From positions 186,001 through 250,000 of the forward strand of contig NZ_AP014723.1 of NCBI RefSeq assembly GCF_001548035.1: 64,000 nucleotides of DNA, written 5' to 3'. The translations under genes and the position numbers were made by a program. The DNA is from Sulfurospirillum sp. UCH001. Lineage in GTDB: Bacteria; Campylobacterota; Campylobacteria; Campylobacterales; Sulfurospirillaceae. The notes under the pieces were generated by a model. That model was given only the letters and a program-made list of their open reading frames with translations, made no database searches and had not been told where the DNA came from. Position 1 is the first letter of the stretch. The number at the start of each line of letters is the position of its first letter. Below are positions 1 to 9,030 of the stretch, piece after piece.

Positions 1-166
1 TTTAAAAGAACCAACAACAGCAGATGCAAGGCTATATGCTACGAATGCATCAACACCTTTAAAAGTCATTGTTGGTTTTGCCGCAATTATCACGATTTTT
101 GCTATTGTATTTGTAGAGCCTCTTTTAACTATTATTACCAAATATGTAACTGCTAGCGGTTTTTAA
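1..166 (+). CDS. nuoN: C-terminal end of a membrane protein, probably NADH-quinone oxidoreductase subunit N (partial)
   Basis: The reading frame is open from base 2 to the TAA at 164-166; the start lies outside the window. The visible 54 residues contain a hydrophobic helix (VIVGFAAIITIFAIVFVEPL) followed by a short polar tail, as at the end of the antiporter-like Complex I subunits. The next gene is pflA, and in Campylobacter jejuni nuoN is directly upstream of pflA, so the identification rests mostly on neighbourhood. NuoN is an inner-membrane proton-pumping subunit. The tail alone cannot exclude another multi-pass membrane protein. Confidence 0.55.
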   Translation, partial: LKEPTTADARLYATNASTPLKVIVGFAAIITIFAIVFVEPLLTIITKYVTASGF

Positions 167-192
167 ATAAGGGGTGAAAACCCCCTTATTTT
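167..192 (+). terminator. Rho-independent terminator after the nuoN-like gene
   Basis: ATAAGGGG (167-174) pairs perfectly with CCCCTTAT (182-189) around a 7-base loop and is followed by a short T run. It begins right after the upstream stop codon and separates it from the pflA promoter. Confidence 0.75.
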
Positions 193-194
193 GC

Positions 195-200
195 TATAAT
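195..200 (+). promoter_or_regulatory. Extended -10 promoter of pflA
   Basis: TTTTGC followed by TATAAT (195-200) matches the Campylobacterota sigma-70 extended -10 consensus. A transcript would begin around 206-208, at or next to the ATG at 207, so pflA mRNA may be leaderless. Confidence 0.65.
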
Positions 201-206
201 GTAGTT

Positions 207-2609
207 ATGAAATCTATTTTAATCTTCCTTTTAGCATCGGTACAACTTCTTGCGCTAGAGATTGTTCTAAACAGCGGTAAAGAGAGCAAAGTCAACTATG
301 CAATCTTGCATGTTATGGATGCAAAACCTTTTTTATGTCAAACTATTCCTGATGCCCTCGATAAAAAACACTATATTTGTAAAATTGATCGCCCGATTAA
401 CAAGCCGATTGAATCAAAAAAAATGAAGCTTGCAGAGCTTGATTTTTACGAAAAAGATGGTGAATTTTATGTGACAATCGATCCAAAGGTTGATTCAAAA
501 CTGATTCCTGTAGAAGAGAGTCTTTATTTAAACAGTGAGATTTTGACCAAGCCTAAAGAAAAACTTTATAGCCATTGGACTATTTTACTTCAAGAAAAAC
601 CTCTTTACGAAGAGAATAGTGCGCGTGATGGACTAGACTTTCCTGTAGATTTTCCTAAATATCAAAAACCTTATATTGGAGCGCTTGATCTTAACGGTGC
701 GCCTATCTCTTATGCGCAAAGTAAAGATATAGGTCTTTATTTAGAAATCAAACAAGAGTATGAAAACGGATATTATGATAGTGTAGTCAAAGATGTTAAA
801 CGTGTTTTGACACTTTTCCCTAATTCAATTTTTAGAAGTGAATTAGAGCTTTATCAGATGCGAGCAATGGATAAAATCTTAAGTGCAAAAGGCGAAGATA
901 AATCGGATAATTTGGCATTTAATGATAATGATATCGTCAATGTAGGAAAACGCTGGACAAAAGAGTTTGCAAGTGATGAAAATATCCCAGAAGTGCTAAT
1001 GTTGATGACTAAAGCTTATATCAAAATAGGCTCTAAATCAGATGCAAATTATTTCATTGATATTTTAGTAAGCGAACATCCAGATAGTCTTTTTACCAAA
1101 AGAGCGATCTTACTTTATGCAGATAATCTTTTCCTCAAAAAAGAGAAAGATAAGGCAATGAAGCTTTATTTGGATGTACTCTATAGCGCTCAAGATTTGG
1201 ATATCGCGTCAGAAGCAGCCATTCGCTTGAGCGATCATCAAATGGATGCTGGTAAGATGAAAGAGGCAAAAGAGTATTTGCTCAAAGTACTCAATGTCAA
1301 TGCACAATTCCTCCTTAAAGATAAAGACGCAAGCTATAAACTTGCACGTCGTTTGTTTGAGCACCGTTTATACGATGTGGCTGCAAAAATTACAGATTTA
1401 TTATTGGAAAATACTCCTAAAAAAGCGGATAATCGTGAACTACTTCTGAAAGAAAGTGGTGATTGGCATGCGAAAGCGAATGAAGTTGAAGCGGCACATG
1501 CACGTTACCAAGAGTATTTGAGCGATTATAAAAATAGTGGTGAATACGTTCAAGAAGTGAATGAGAGTTTAGATGAACTCTTCTTTAAATTAAGTGAAAA
1601 TAACGAAACAAAACTTGCCAATTATTATGATAAATTGATCGAAAAATACAGCAATGAAATTGGTCAAAAAGCATTACTGGAAAAAGCAAAACTCCTTCTT
1701 AAACAACAACGTTTTGAAGAGGTGTTGGTGCTTCAAAAAGAACTTGAAAAAGTACCAGATCGATTTGAAATTAAACCAGAAGAGCTTATCTATGAGGCTG
1801 CAAAATCATTGGCTTTACAAAACCTTCAAAAAGATGAGTGCCAAGCCGTTGTCACTATGATTGAAACGTATAAACTTCAAATAGGCGAAAAAGAGTATGA
1901 AGAAAAACTCTTCCAATGCTTTATGCGTACGTCAAGGTTTGAAAGAGCGCGTGAGATTTCAAGTAGCCACTTGAAAGATAGTGCATTGCAAAGCCGTTAT
2001 AAATGGGCGCAAAAAGAGGTGCAAGCTCTTTTTATGATGGGCAAATACCAAGAGGTTATTGGGTTTAAAGAAGATTTGAAAACACTCTCATTTTCACTTA
2101 GAGAAAAAATTGGATTAGAGACCATTCGTGACCTTTTCTTCTCATTGGTAAAACTCAAAAATCTTGAAGGGGCAACATCGCTTGTGGAGAGTATAAAAAT
2201 TTTATATCCTGATGAATCAACCAATTTAGATATTTACTATGAAATTGTCAAAATGGCGGCAGATGCTAAAAATGACCTTCTTCTTGTAACCTATGCACAA
2301 GCTATTATAGAGATGCAAAAGAAGTTTAAATCTACAACGTTAACACCAACGGTTGAGTTTAGCTATATAGATGCTCTTAAACGTCTAGGACGTGATGATG
2401 AAGCTTTGAGTATTGCCGAATCCCTTTTACCACTCTCTTTAAATAACAAAGATAAAATACGACTCTTTTACCAAGCAGGAGAACTCAGTCTAAAACGACA
2501 AGAGAATGCTAAAGCCAAAGAGTATTTTACGAAGTGTATAGCAATCAATGACAACAGTACGTGGAAGGGTATTTGTCAACAAAACCTTGACTTATTGATC
2601 GCACAATAA
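207..2609 (+). CDS. pflA: Paralysed-flagellum protein PflA, periplasmic TPR protein of the flagellar motor
   Basis: 800 residues, close to the roughly 790 of Campylobacter PflA. The N terminus (MKSILIFLLASVQLLALE) is a signal peptide, a beta-rich region follows, and from about residue 170 the protein is helical with tetratricopeptide-like repeats. In Campylobacter and Helicobacter, PflA with PflB builds a periplasmic disk that positions the stators; mutants have flagella but do not swim. The start was set at ATG 207 because the signal peptide begins there; a GTG at 174 in the same frame lies inside the terminator stem and would precede the promoter. No Shine-Dalgarno is visible. Position after nuoN matches Campylobacter gene order, which supports the name. 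Confidence 0.85.
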   Translation: MKSILIFLLASVQLLALEIVLNSGKESKVNYAILHVMDAKPFLCQTIPDALDKKHYICKIDRPINKPIESKKMKLAELDFYEKDGEFYVTIDPKVDSKLIPVEESLYLNSEILTKPKEKLYSHWTILLQEKPLYEENSARDGLDFPVDFPKYQKPYIGALDLNGAPISYAQSKDIGLYLEIKQEYENGYYDSVVKDVKRVLTLFPNSIFRSELELYQMRAMDKILSAKGEDKSDNLAFNDNDIVNVGKRWTKEFASDENIPEVLMLMTKAYIKIGSKSDANYFIDILVSEHPDSLFTKRAILLYADNLFLKKEKDKAMKLYLDVLYSAQDLDIASEAAIRLSDHQMDAGKMKEAKEYLLKVLNVNAQFLLKDKDASYKLARRLFEHRLYDVAAKITDLLLENTPKKADNRELLLKESGDWHAKANEVEAAHARYQEYLSDYKNSGEYVQEVNESLDELFFKLSENNETKLANYYDKLIEKYSNEIGQKALLEKAKLLLKQQRFEEVLVLQKELEKVPDRFEIKPEELIYEAAKSLALQNLQKDECQAVVTMIETYKLQIGEKEYEEKLFQCFMRTSRFERAREISSSHLKDSALQSRYKWAQKEVQALFMMGKYQEVIGFKEDLKTLSFSLREKIGLETIRDLFFSLVKLKNLEGATSLVESIKILYPDESTNLDIYYEIVKMAADAKNDLLLVTYAQAIIEMQKKFKSTTLTPTVEFSYIDALKRLGRDDEALSIAESLLPLSLNNKDKIRLFYQAGELSLKRQENAKAKEYFTKCIAINDNSTWKGICQQNLDLLIAQ

Positions 2610-2648
2610 AAAAAGAAAGGCTTCTCTCATGTCATTTGAAAGAAGCCT
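2605..2648 (-). terminator. Terminator of the miaA-aldehyde dehydrogenase operon
   Basis: AGGCTTCT (2618-2625) pairs with AGAAGCCT (2641-2648) across a 15-base loop. Read on the minus strand, the stem is followed by a T-rich tract (complement of 2605-2617), so it mainly serves the minus-strand genes; it overlaps the pflA stop codon. Confidence 0.75.
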
Positions 2649-2661
2649 AAAGCAGCAACTG

Positions 2662-4098
2662 TTAAAACAGAATAGACTTAATCTCGCTAAATGCATCCAT
2701 AGAATACCTGCCACCCATTCTTCCGAGTCCTGATTGTTTCATTCCTCCAAAAGGTGGATGTTTGGCTTTAGACGTGCTTGTGTTGATGAGAACTCTTCCA
2801 CTTCGTATGTGTCTAGCGAATGCAAGTGCTTTTGCTTTATCGTTTGAAAAGACATAGGCTGAGAGTCCAAACATGGTATTGTTTGCCATGATAAGGGCAT
2901 CTTGCTCATTTTCATAAGGTAACACACATAATACAGGTCCAAAAATCTCTTCTTGCACAATTTTTAAATTTTGATCATGACAGATAAAAATCGTTGGTTT
3001 TACAAAATAGCCTTTTTCAAATCCTTCAGCTTTTCCAAGCCCTCCACAAAGAAGCTTTGCACCTTCATCAATACCGCTCTTTATGTAAGATTGTACTGTA
3101 TCAAACTGTTTTTGATTGATCATCGGACCTAGTTGTGTCGTTTCACTTTTTGGATCCCCGATGTTAAGGGTATGGATATAATCCAACAAGAGCTGTTCTA
3201 CTTCTTCTAATTTATGTTTAGGAACTAAAAGCCTGCTACCTGCGTGGCACGCCTGTCCACTGTTGCTATATGCGCTACTAAAAATATGAGGAATGGCATC
3301 TTTAAAGTTAGCATCTTCTAAAAGAATGGTTGGGGATTTTCCACCAAGTTCGAGGGTCATACGTTTAATGGTTCTTGAACAGTTTTCAAAAATTTTTTTA
3401 CCGGTTCTGGTACTTCCTATAAATGAAATAGCATTAATAAGAGGATGTTTGGTGAGCACTTCACCGACACACTCTCCTGTGCCATGTACGATATTGATAA
3501 CACCTTTAGGAACATTGGCTTTATGCAAGCATTCTAAAAAAGCTTGTGTTTCAAGCGCATTAAATTCACTGGGTTTAATAACAAGAGTACAGCCAAGTGC
3601 GATAGCAGGTGCTATATTGCCACAAAGGTGAGCAAGGTTTGCATTCCACGGAATGATAACACCGATGACACCGACTCCTTCCTTTATTGTCATAGAGTAG
3701 TCATCTTTTTTAACAAAGTCATATGTTTTTAGTTCTTCTTTGATGGTTAAAAAAAGATTGATGGCATTTTGAGTTCGTCTAGTCGTTGTTTTAATGGTTG
3801 CACCAAATTCTAAAACAGCTAAATCTATCAGTCTTTTTTCATCTTTAAGAAGTTCATCATGAATGCGCTGTAAAATCTCCATTCTCTCTTCAATCGATGT
3901 GTGTGAGAAAGATTCAAATGCCTTAGATGCGCAGTGTATTGCTTCGTTCATTGCATCAGGGGTGCTTAAATAAATTTGAGCAATTTCTTCTTCTGTGGTA
4001 GGATTTTTGAGAATAAGGTTTTCATTAGAATTAATATGTGTAAATTCACCATTGATATAGTTTTGATTAATAACTTTCATCGTATGTACCTGTTTCAT
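2662..4098 (-). CDS. NAD(P)-dependent aldehyde dehydrogenase family protein
   Basis: 478 residues, standard length for the aldehyde dehydrogenase superfamily, which oxidises aldehydes to carboxylic acids. Visible landmarks are VIIPWNANLAH in the cofactor domain, LELGGKSP with the general-base glutamate, SGQAC with the nucleophilic cysteine, EEIFGPVL, and the C-terminal PPFGGMKQSGLGR. The substrate cannot be read from the sequence. The ATG at 4098 overlaps the miaA stop codon by one base (TAATG), suggesting translational coupling; an internal ATG at 4080 is an alternative start. Pairing an aldehyde dehydrogenase with a tRNA-modification gene is functionally unexplained. Confidence 0.88.
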   Translation of the reverse strand: MKQVHTMKVINQNYINGEFTHINSNENLILKNPTTEEEIAQIYLSTPDAMNEAIHCASKAFESFSHTSIEERMEILQRIHDELLKDEKRLIDLAVLEFGATIKTTTRRTQNAINLFLTIKEELKTYDFVKKDDYSMTIKEGVGVIGVIIPWNANLAHLCGNIAPAIALGCTLVIKPSEFNALETQAFLECLHKANVPKGVINIVHGTGECVGEVLTKHPLINAISFIGSTRTGKKIFENCSRTIKRMTLELGGKSPTILLEDANFKDAIPHIFSSAYSNSGQACHAGSRLLVPKHKLEEVEQLLLDYIHTLNIGDPKSETTQLGPMINQKQFDTVQSYIKSGIDEGAKLLCGGLGKAEGFEKGYFVKPTIFICHDQNLKIVQEEIFGPVLCVLPYENEQDALIMANNTMFGLSAYVFSNDKAKALAFARHIRSGRVLINTSTSKAKHPPFGGMKQSGLGRMGGRYSMDAFSEIKSILF

Positions 4099-4994
4099 TA
4101 TGATTTAAAATATGTTTCAATTCTTTCAAAGAGTGATGCTACATCACCTTTGATATGGGGTGGAAATTGTGAGGTGTTAAATGTGCGTTGGCGTTTTGCT
4201 AAATGAATAGTATTTAAAACGATGCGTTCTTCAAGTCCCTGCATTTTGAATTTTCCATCAAAATAGTCCAAAACCTCTTTAATTCCAATAGCTTTCATAC
4301 ATTGAGGAGCTCTTGTGTAATGCTTTTCCAAATAAAATACTTCATCTATAAGCCCTGCTTTTATCATCATTTGTGTCCGCAGCGCAATTTTTTGTGCCAA
4401 TACTTCTTTGGGAATATCAATTTCAAATAACGCAACGTCTTTGATAACAGGTTCTTGTTTAGCATGTGTAAGATAAATAGAAGGTATTTCATTTGTGGTT
4501 AAAAAGATTTCAAGCCATTTTTCAATACGGTAGCGATCGTTTGAGGCAATTTTGGTTGCATACAAAGGGTCATGTTCTTGCATTAAAGTATATGATGCTT
4601 CAAGATTGAGTAAATGATGATCTATGACCTCTTTGACATGCAATGGTATTTCAGGTTTTGTGCTCAAGCCTTCCATCATGGCTTTGAGATAAAATCCTGT
4701 TCCTCCCACAATGATAAGATTTTTTCCTTCATTAATGGCAGCTTCATATGCTTCTTTATAAAGTGTAAAAAACATTGTCACATCAAAATGCTCCCTTGGG
4801 CTAAGAACATCCATACCAAAATGGTGTATGCCATGTCTTTCTGCAAGTGTAGGTTTTGCAGAGGCAATGTTAATCTCCTTGTAGATACTGAGGGAATCAA
4901 GCGATAAAATATGTGCATTATAGTTTTGGGCTAATTCAATAGATAATGCTGTTTTCCCAGAAGCCGTTGAGCCTAAAATAGCGATTGTTTTCAA
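4098..4994 (-). CDS. miaA: tRNA dimethylallyltransferase
   Basis: 298 residues. MiaA transfers a dimethylallyl group to N6 of A37 in tRNAs reading codons that start with U. The P-loop GSTASGKT is at residues 8-15, followed by the family motifs LSLDSLSIYKEINIASAKP, GGTGFYLKA, and IEKWLEI around the tRNA-binding region; the C terminus keeps KRQRTFN. Translation probably starts at the ATG at 4994. It is first in a two-gene minus-strand operon with an aldehyde dehydrogenase. Confidence 0.95.
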   Translation of the reverse strand: MKTIAILGSTASGKTALSIELAQNYNAHILSLDSLSIYKEINIASAKPTLAERHGIHHFGMDVLSPREHFDVTMFFTLYKEAYEAAINEGKNLIIVGGTGFYLKAMMEGLSTKPEIPLHVKEVIDHHLLNLEASYTLMQEHDPLYATKIASNDRYRIEKWLEIFLTTNEIPSIYLTHAKQEPVIKDVALFEIDIPKEVLAQKIALRTQMMIKAGLIDEVFYLEKHYTRAPQCMKAIGIKEVLDYFDGKFKMQGLEERIVLNTIHLAKRQRTFNTSQFPPHIKGDVASLFERIETYFKS

Positions 4995-5067
4995 TGGATT
5001 TTTCTCTTAGCGTGTCAGTCTTAGCACGCTTTGTACTTTTGCGTCTTTTAGCGGTGCTATGCGTGCA

Positions 5068-5073
5068 ATTATA
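5068..5073 (-). promoter_or_regulatory. Extended -10 promoter of miaA
   Basis: On the minus strand TGTTATAAT is an extended -10 (TATAAT at 5073-5068), about 75 bases before the miaA ATG. It faces a weaker plus-strand candidate (TAAAAT, 5096-5101) for the prenyltransferase gene. Confidence 0.55.
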
Positions 5074-5129
5074 ACACTTTTAAAGGGTTTTGTTGTAAAA
5101 TCAGCTCATTTTAAACGTAAAGGTTAGTA

Positions 5130-5999
5130 TTGCAGCAACTCTGGCTAAAACTCAAAGATATTAGTGATTTGATTGTTTTTAAACACTCTGTTTTCGCACT
5201 TCCGTTTATTTTTACAGCGATGATTGTCTCATCCAAAGCAATCAATGGTAGTATGTGGTTTGGATTTAAACTGTTTATTCTAGGGCTACTCGCAGCAGTG
5301 AGTGCTCGTAATTTTGCGATGGCATTTAATCGTTATGCAGATCGTGACATTGATAAGTATAACCCTAGAACAGCAAATCGTCCGAGTGTGGATGGAAGAA
5401 TTGGTGCAAAAAATATGCAGCTTTTTATTGCACTTAACGCACTTATTTTTATTGTAGTTGCCTATATGATCAATGATCTTGCGTTTTATCTGAGTGTACC
5501 CATTTTAATTATTTTAGGTGGGTATTCACTTTTTAAACGTTTTTCTCCTTATGCACATCTGGTACTTGGAGTCTCTTTAGGTTTAGCCCCTATTGCGGGC
5601 GTGGTTGCAATACAAGAATCCATTCCAATGTGGTCAGTCCTTCTTTCCATTGGAGTGATGTATTGGGTTGCGGGATTTGATCTACTCTATTCACTTCAGG
5701 ACATGGAGTACGATAAAGCCAATGGGCTTTTCTCTATTCCTTCTCGTTTTGGTCAAGATGCGACATTTTTTATTTCACGTCTTTTTCATGCACAGACTGT
5801 TCTTTTTTGGTTACTTTTTGTGATCAATGCTGAATTAGGATTTTTTGCGTACGTAGGTGTGGTAGTTGCTGCTGTGGTACTTTTCTTTGAGCATCGCATT
5901 GTATTGAAAGATTTTTCAAAAATTGATCGAGCATTTTTTACCCTTAACGGTTATTTAGGTGTTATCTTTTTTGTACTGATTTTTTTAGATAGGATATAA
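5130..5999 (+). CDS. mqnP: UbiA-family prenyltransferase, probably the menaquinone (futalosine pathway) enzyme MqnP
   Basis: 289 residues with about eight hydrophobic helices, an inner-membrane enzyme attaching a polyprenyl chain to an aromatic ring. The first aspartate-rich motif is N67-R-Y-A-D71-R-D-I-D75, the second is in LQDMEYDKANGLFSIPSRFG. Campylobacterota make menaquinone by the futalosine route and carry this enzyme annotated as UbiA or MqnP; the choice of name is inference from lineage. The start is TTG at 5130, preceded by AAGG at good spacing; the next in-frame ATG would remove the first helix. The two following genes are closely spaced and probably co-transcribed. Confidence 0.85.
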   Translation: MQQLWLKLKDISDLIVFKHSVFALPFIFTAMIVSSKAINGSMWFGFKLFILGLLAAVSARNFAMAFNRYADRDIDKYNPRTANRPSVDGRIGAKNMQLFIALNALIFIVVAYMINDLAFYLSVPILIILGGYSLFKRFSPYAHLVLGVSLGLAPIAGVVAIQESIPMWSVLLSIGVMYWVAGFDLLYSLQDMEYDKANGLFSIPSRFGQDATFFISRLFHAQTVLFWLLFVINAELGFFAYVGVVVAAVVLFFEHRIVLKDFSKIDRAFFTLNGYLGVIFFVLIFLDRI

Positions 6000-6003
6000 A
6001 AAT

Positions 6004-6534
6004 ATGGAAGATATCCGTTTAGTCCCTGCGTTTTTAAAGGTAGCCTACGAGCCAAGTAGTTTAGAAAATACCTTTTTCATACAAGAGTACTATGCACTTA
6101 TGCAGCTTAATGACGATCCTTTAGGGCTTTGGCTAAAGTCTTCCAAAATTCGTAAAGAATCTGAACAAAGCGATCAAGTACTCTTAACATTGATGATTGA
6201 ATTACATCGAAAAATAGATAAACTGACACATCTTGTAACCAGCGATAAACCTTTGTATTTACCTTTAGCGTTACAAGGGAATATAAAAGCAATAGGTCAT
6301 GGCTATTTGGAATTTGATACAGCAGTACTTATTCCTAAAGAGAGTTATTATGCACGTATTGATATGCCAACATTTCCAAAACGCCAGTTGCCACTCTTTT
6401 TTGAGGCAATCAGCGAAAATCTAGGGAAAATAGTCATGATGCATAAAGATGATGAACAAGATTGGAGTGCCTATATGGTAGCATGTGAGCGTGTCATGAT
6501 ACGCCAAATGAAAGGAAATCAAAGTGAGTATTGA
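6004..6534 (+). CDS. Uncharacterised protein, possibly an atypical PilZ-like domain
   Basis: 176 residues, no signal peptide and no membrane segment, so probably cytoplasmic. I do not recognise a family with certainty. The second half (about residues 90-170) reads like a beta-barrel of the PilZ type: a glycine followed by alternating hydrophobic residues (GHGYLEFDTAVLIPKESYYAR), a proline-rich turn, then a further strand and helix; the RxxxR switch of c-di-GMP-binding PilZ domains is not evident, so ligand binding is doubtful. It begins 5 bases after the prenyltransferase stop and overlaps the next gene by 11 bases, so the three are likely one operon. Confidence 0.6.
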   Translation: MEDIRLVPAFLKVAYEPSSLENTFFIQEYYALMQLNDDPLGLWLKSSKIRKESEQSDQVLLTLMIELHRKIDKLTHLVTSDKPLYLPLALQGNIKAIGHGYLEFDTAVLIPKESYYARIDMPTFPKRQLPLFFEAISENLGKIVMMHKDDEQDWSAYMVACERVMIRQMKGNQSEY

Positions 6535-7039
6535 GACATTAGCATTTATTGCATTAGCGGCTCTTGTGGTCATCATCTTTTTGATGGTGTATATTCGCGA
6601 TGTTGAAGTCAATAAAAAGCTGTTGATTTATGAAAAAAGTATTGAAGAGCTTAATTACCAAAATCATGTTCTTAATAAAACATTGAATGAACTCTCTATG
6701 GCAACAAAAGAGCCAGCAGTCGATCCTAAAGCTCTTGAGAGCAAAATATTGAATCATGTGAAAGAAGAAATACATCAAAGTGTTTTACCACTGGTTGGTT
6801 CACTCAAAGATGTTGAAAAAATCATGCAAAATTTTCGTGATGAACAAAGTGCACGTATTGATCGTTTAGAGAATCGTACGAAAGAGATGAGTTTTGCCTC
6901 TTCTTCTCCTTCAAGCTCTAATGAAAAAGTGATTGTCTCTCAATATGCTAAAGGTAGAAGTGAAGCTGAAATTGCTAAAGATTTACGAATTGGTATTGGA
7001 GAAGTTGATTTAGTATTGAAGTTGGCTAATTTAAAGTAA
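6524..7039 (+). CDS. Uncharacterised single-pass membrane protein with coiled coil
   Basis: 171 residues. One N-terminal transmembrane helix (about residues 4-24) is followed by a long charged, heptad-like helical region (about 30-125) and a C-terminal segment SQYAKGRSEAEIAKDLRIGIGEVDLVLKLA that resembles a small helix-turn-helix of the kind found at the end of DUF6115-type proteins. Start is GTG 6524 with AAGGA seven bases upstream, inside the end of the preceding gene. Function unknown; the topology suggests an anchored cytoplasmic coiled coil. Confidence 0.65.
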   Translation: MSIETLAFIALAALVVIIFLMVYIRDVEVNKKLLIYEKSIEELNYQNHVLNKTLNELSMATKEPAVDPKALESKILNHVKEEIHQSVLPLVGSLKDVEKIMQNFRDEQSARIDRLENRTKEMSFASSSPSSSNEKVIVSQYAKGRSEAEIAKDLRIGIGEVDLVLKLANLK

Positions 7040-7060
7040 GAGGATTGAATCCCCTTACTT
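7034..7060. terminator. Bidirectional terminator-like palindrome
   Basis: AAGTAAGAGGATT (7034-7046) is mirrored by AATCCCCTTACTT (7048-7060) with one A-C mismatch, between two convergent genes. It overlaps the stop codon of the plus-strand gene. Confidence 0.6.
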
Positions 7061-7072
7061 CTTAACTATATA

Positions 7073-8518
7073 TCACATTGCGCGTTTAAGCTCTTGAGTG
7101 TGTTCTTCAACCATTTTATCGAGTGTTGCAAGAAGGGTCGCACTATTTGCTTCTAGTTTTTTGAAGACATTAATATAATGCGCAACATTATCCACGTTAT
7201 AGCCCACTTTTGCTAATTGCTCATTTTCATTCATACACTCAATAATTTGTGAAAGTGCTGCATCGAGCATGTGGTAAGATTTTGTATGCTCAAAGCGTTC
7301 TTTGATAATTGGACTTGTATGCCATGTTCTAAATTTGCAGTTTTCATTCTTAACAAATTTTCCATCTGCTCTTTCGTTAAGAACTTCTTCATAGGTATTT
7401 GTTTTACAGAGAATATGATCTGTTTTAGCTAATGTCGTTCTAATTTTACTATCAAGTGAGTAAGAGATGTTGGCGGTAACATTTGCATCTTTATTAAACT
7501 CTTTTAACGCTTCTTCAAATTGAATAACATTTTGTCCACTGTAATTTGCAATAACATTGATACGATCTGAATTAGAATGAATGCCATTGGTTTCTTGTTG
7601 GAGTGTTTGAATGGTCATTGCAATTTCTTGTGTCGCTTTTTGCGTACGTTCGGCTAATTTTCTAACTTCATCCGCAACAACCGCAAATCCACGTCCATGC
7701 TCACCCGCGCGCGCAGCTTCAATGGCAGCATTAAGTGCCAATAAATTGGTTTGATCGGCAATATCTTTAATCAAATTGACCACGGAAGAGATTTCATTTG
7801 TACGATCACTCAGTGAGGTGATCGCTTCGTTAGTGCTCATAAGCAGTTCAAGTAACTCTTTAATACCATTGGATAACACCATAACGGTTTGCAAACTGTC
7901 ATCAGATTTTTTAGCAGTAGATTTTGACATTTCAGTAATTTTTGCCATCTCCTCAATGCTTGTGAAAAGATCGTGTTGTATACTGTTGATACCTTTGCTA
8001 CCGCCGCCAAGATCAGAGAGTGCAGAAGAAAGCATTCCTCTAGCTTTTCCTTTTTGCCCTTCAGAAATCCCTTTAACGCCTTCTGAAAGATAGCGTGCAT
8101 TGACAGCAAAGAGCCCACGAAAACCTTCATTAAAGATATTACGATATGTTTTACCTTGACTTGCCGATTCTATAGATGTTTTTGTCTCTCGCATTAATGC
8201 TTCCATTTGGTCTAAAAGGTCATTAATGGCATAAGCAACTTTTCCCAGAGGTTTTTGTGGATCAACATTGACAATACGAGGTTCTAAATTGCCTTGTGCG
8301 GCTTCTTGAACGACTCGTAAAACCTTTTCATAAATCTCCGCATCACATTGCATGGTTTTTCGACTTCCAAAAAAAGAGCCAACAGCAACACCTAAAAGGA
8401 TTCCTGATGTTGTTACGTTCTCAGTATAGCCTGTAACATAACTTCCAATGGCGATGAAGAGAAGGATCGAAAAAAAGACTAGTTTATAATCGTTGCAAAG
8501 TGTTAGAAAACTCTTCAT
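7073..8518 (-). CDS. Methyl-accepting chemotaxis protein with C-terminal CZB zinc-binding domain (CetA-like)
   Basis: 481 residues. Two closely spaced transmembrane helices (about 12-30 and 36-52) leave almost no periplasmic loop, so the protein senses from inside or through a partner. A HAMP-like linker is followed by the MCP hairpin with the conserved core around [20 protein letters not shown]. The C-terminal ~115 residues form a CZB domain: H368, C394 (NCKFRTWH), H411 and H416 match the usual three-His/one-Cys zinc site. The preceding gene encodes a PAS protein and overlaps by 35 bases, the CetA/CetB (split Aer) energy-taxis arrangement of Campylobacter. The ATG at 8518 has an ideal AAGGAG six bases upstream, supporting the overlap. 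Confidence 0.88.
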   Translation of the reverse strand: MKSFLTLCNDYKLVFFSILLFIAIGSYVTGYTENVTTSGILLGVAVGSFFGSRKTMQCDAEIYEKVLRVVQEAAQGNLEPRIVNVDPQKPLGKVAYAINDLLDQMEALMRETKTSIESASQGKTYRNIFNEGFRGLFAVNARYLSEGVKGISEGQKGKARGMLSSALSDLGGGSKGINSIQHDLFTSIEEMAKITEMSKSTAKKSDDSLQTVMVLSNGIKELLELLMSTNEAITSLSDRTNEISSVVNLIKDIADQTNLLALNAAIEAARAGEHGRGFAVVADEVRKLAERTQKATQEIAMTIQTLQQETNGIHSNSDRINVIANYSGQNVIQFEEALKEFNKDANVTANISYSLDSKIRTTLAKTDHILCKTNTYEEVLNERADGKFVKNENCKFRTWHTSPIIKERFEHTKSYHMLDAALSQIIECMNENEQLAKVGYNVDNVAHYINVFKKLEANSATLLATLDKMVEEHTQELKRAM

Positions 8519-8996
8519 AACTGACTCCTTTTTGATTTAATACATCAGTAAGATAAGCTTGTGAAGCTTCCATCCCACCTGTTTTTTCAAGTTCCAAAAG
8601 TTTTGCATAAAGAGGTTGGATAATTTCCAATGCTTTTGGATTTGCTTTACGTCTAACAGAGTAATATCCAATGATTTTCCCAGATGGGTCCGTTGATGCG
8701 GTGACATTGGCATAAACCCAATAGTAACCTCCATCAAAACTCAAATTTTTAACATAAGCAAAGATTTCTTCTTTGTTTTTGACTTTATCCCATAAGAGTT
8801 TAAAAACGATGCGTGGCATATCAGGGTGCCTAATGATGTTATGCGGTTTTCCTAAAATTTCTTGCTCACTTGCCCCTACAATTTTAATGAAAGGTTCATT
8901 GCAGTAAGTGATCTTGCCATGTATATCGGTTTTAGAAACCAAAAATGCATCAGCACTTACATTGTGTTCCTTGTTATTCGGTATAGGTTTCTGCAT
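8484..8996 (-). CDS. PAS-domain energy-taxis sensor (CetB/Aer-type)
   Basis: 170 residues, soluble. An Aer-like PAS domain spans about 18-120, with [24 protein letters not shown]-type start, then [10 protein letters not shown] and [12 protein letters not shown], the signature of FAD-binding Aer/CetB PAS domains; FAD itself is inferred from the family. The last 50 residues are helical and may contact the membrane receptor. It is the first gene of a two-gene minus-strand operon with the CZB-containing MCP, and in Campylobacter such pairs mediate energy taxis toward favourable redox conditions. AAGGAG lies eight bases before the ATG at 8996. Confidence 0.85.
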   Translation of the reverse strand: MQKPIPNNKEHNVSADAFLVSKTDIHGKITYCNEPFIKIVGASEQEILGKPHNIIRHPDMPRIVFKLLWDKVKNKEEIFAYVKNLSFDGGYYWVYANVTASTDPSGKIIGYYSVRRKANPKALEIIQPLYAKLLELEKTGGMEASQAYLTDVLNQKGVSYEEFSNTLQRL

Positions 8997-9030
8997 TCCT
9001 AATACTCCTTATAAAGAAAAATGTCACATA

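Noticed and set aside
174-206. GTG 174 as the pflA start
   Set aside because: It lies in the terminator stem, upstream of the predicted promoter, and adds residues before a normal signal peptide.
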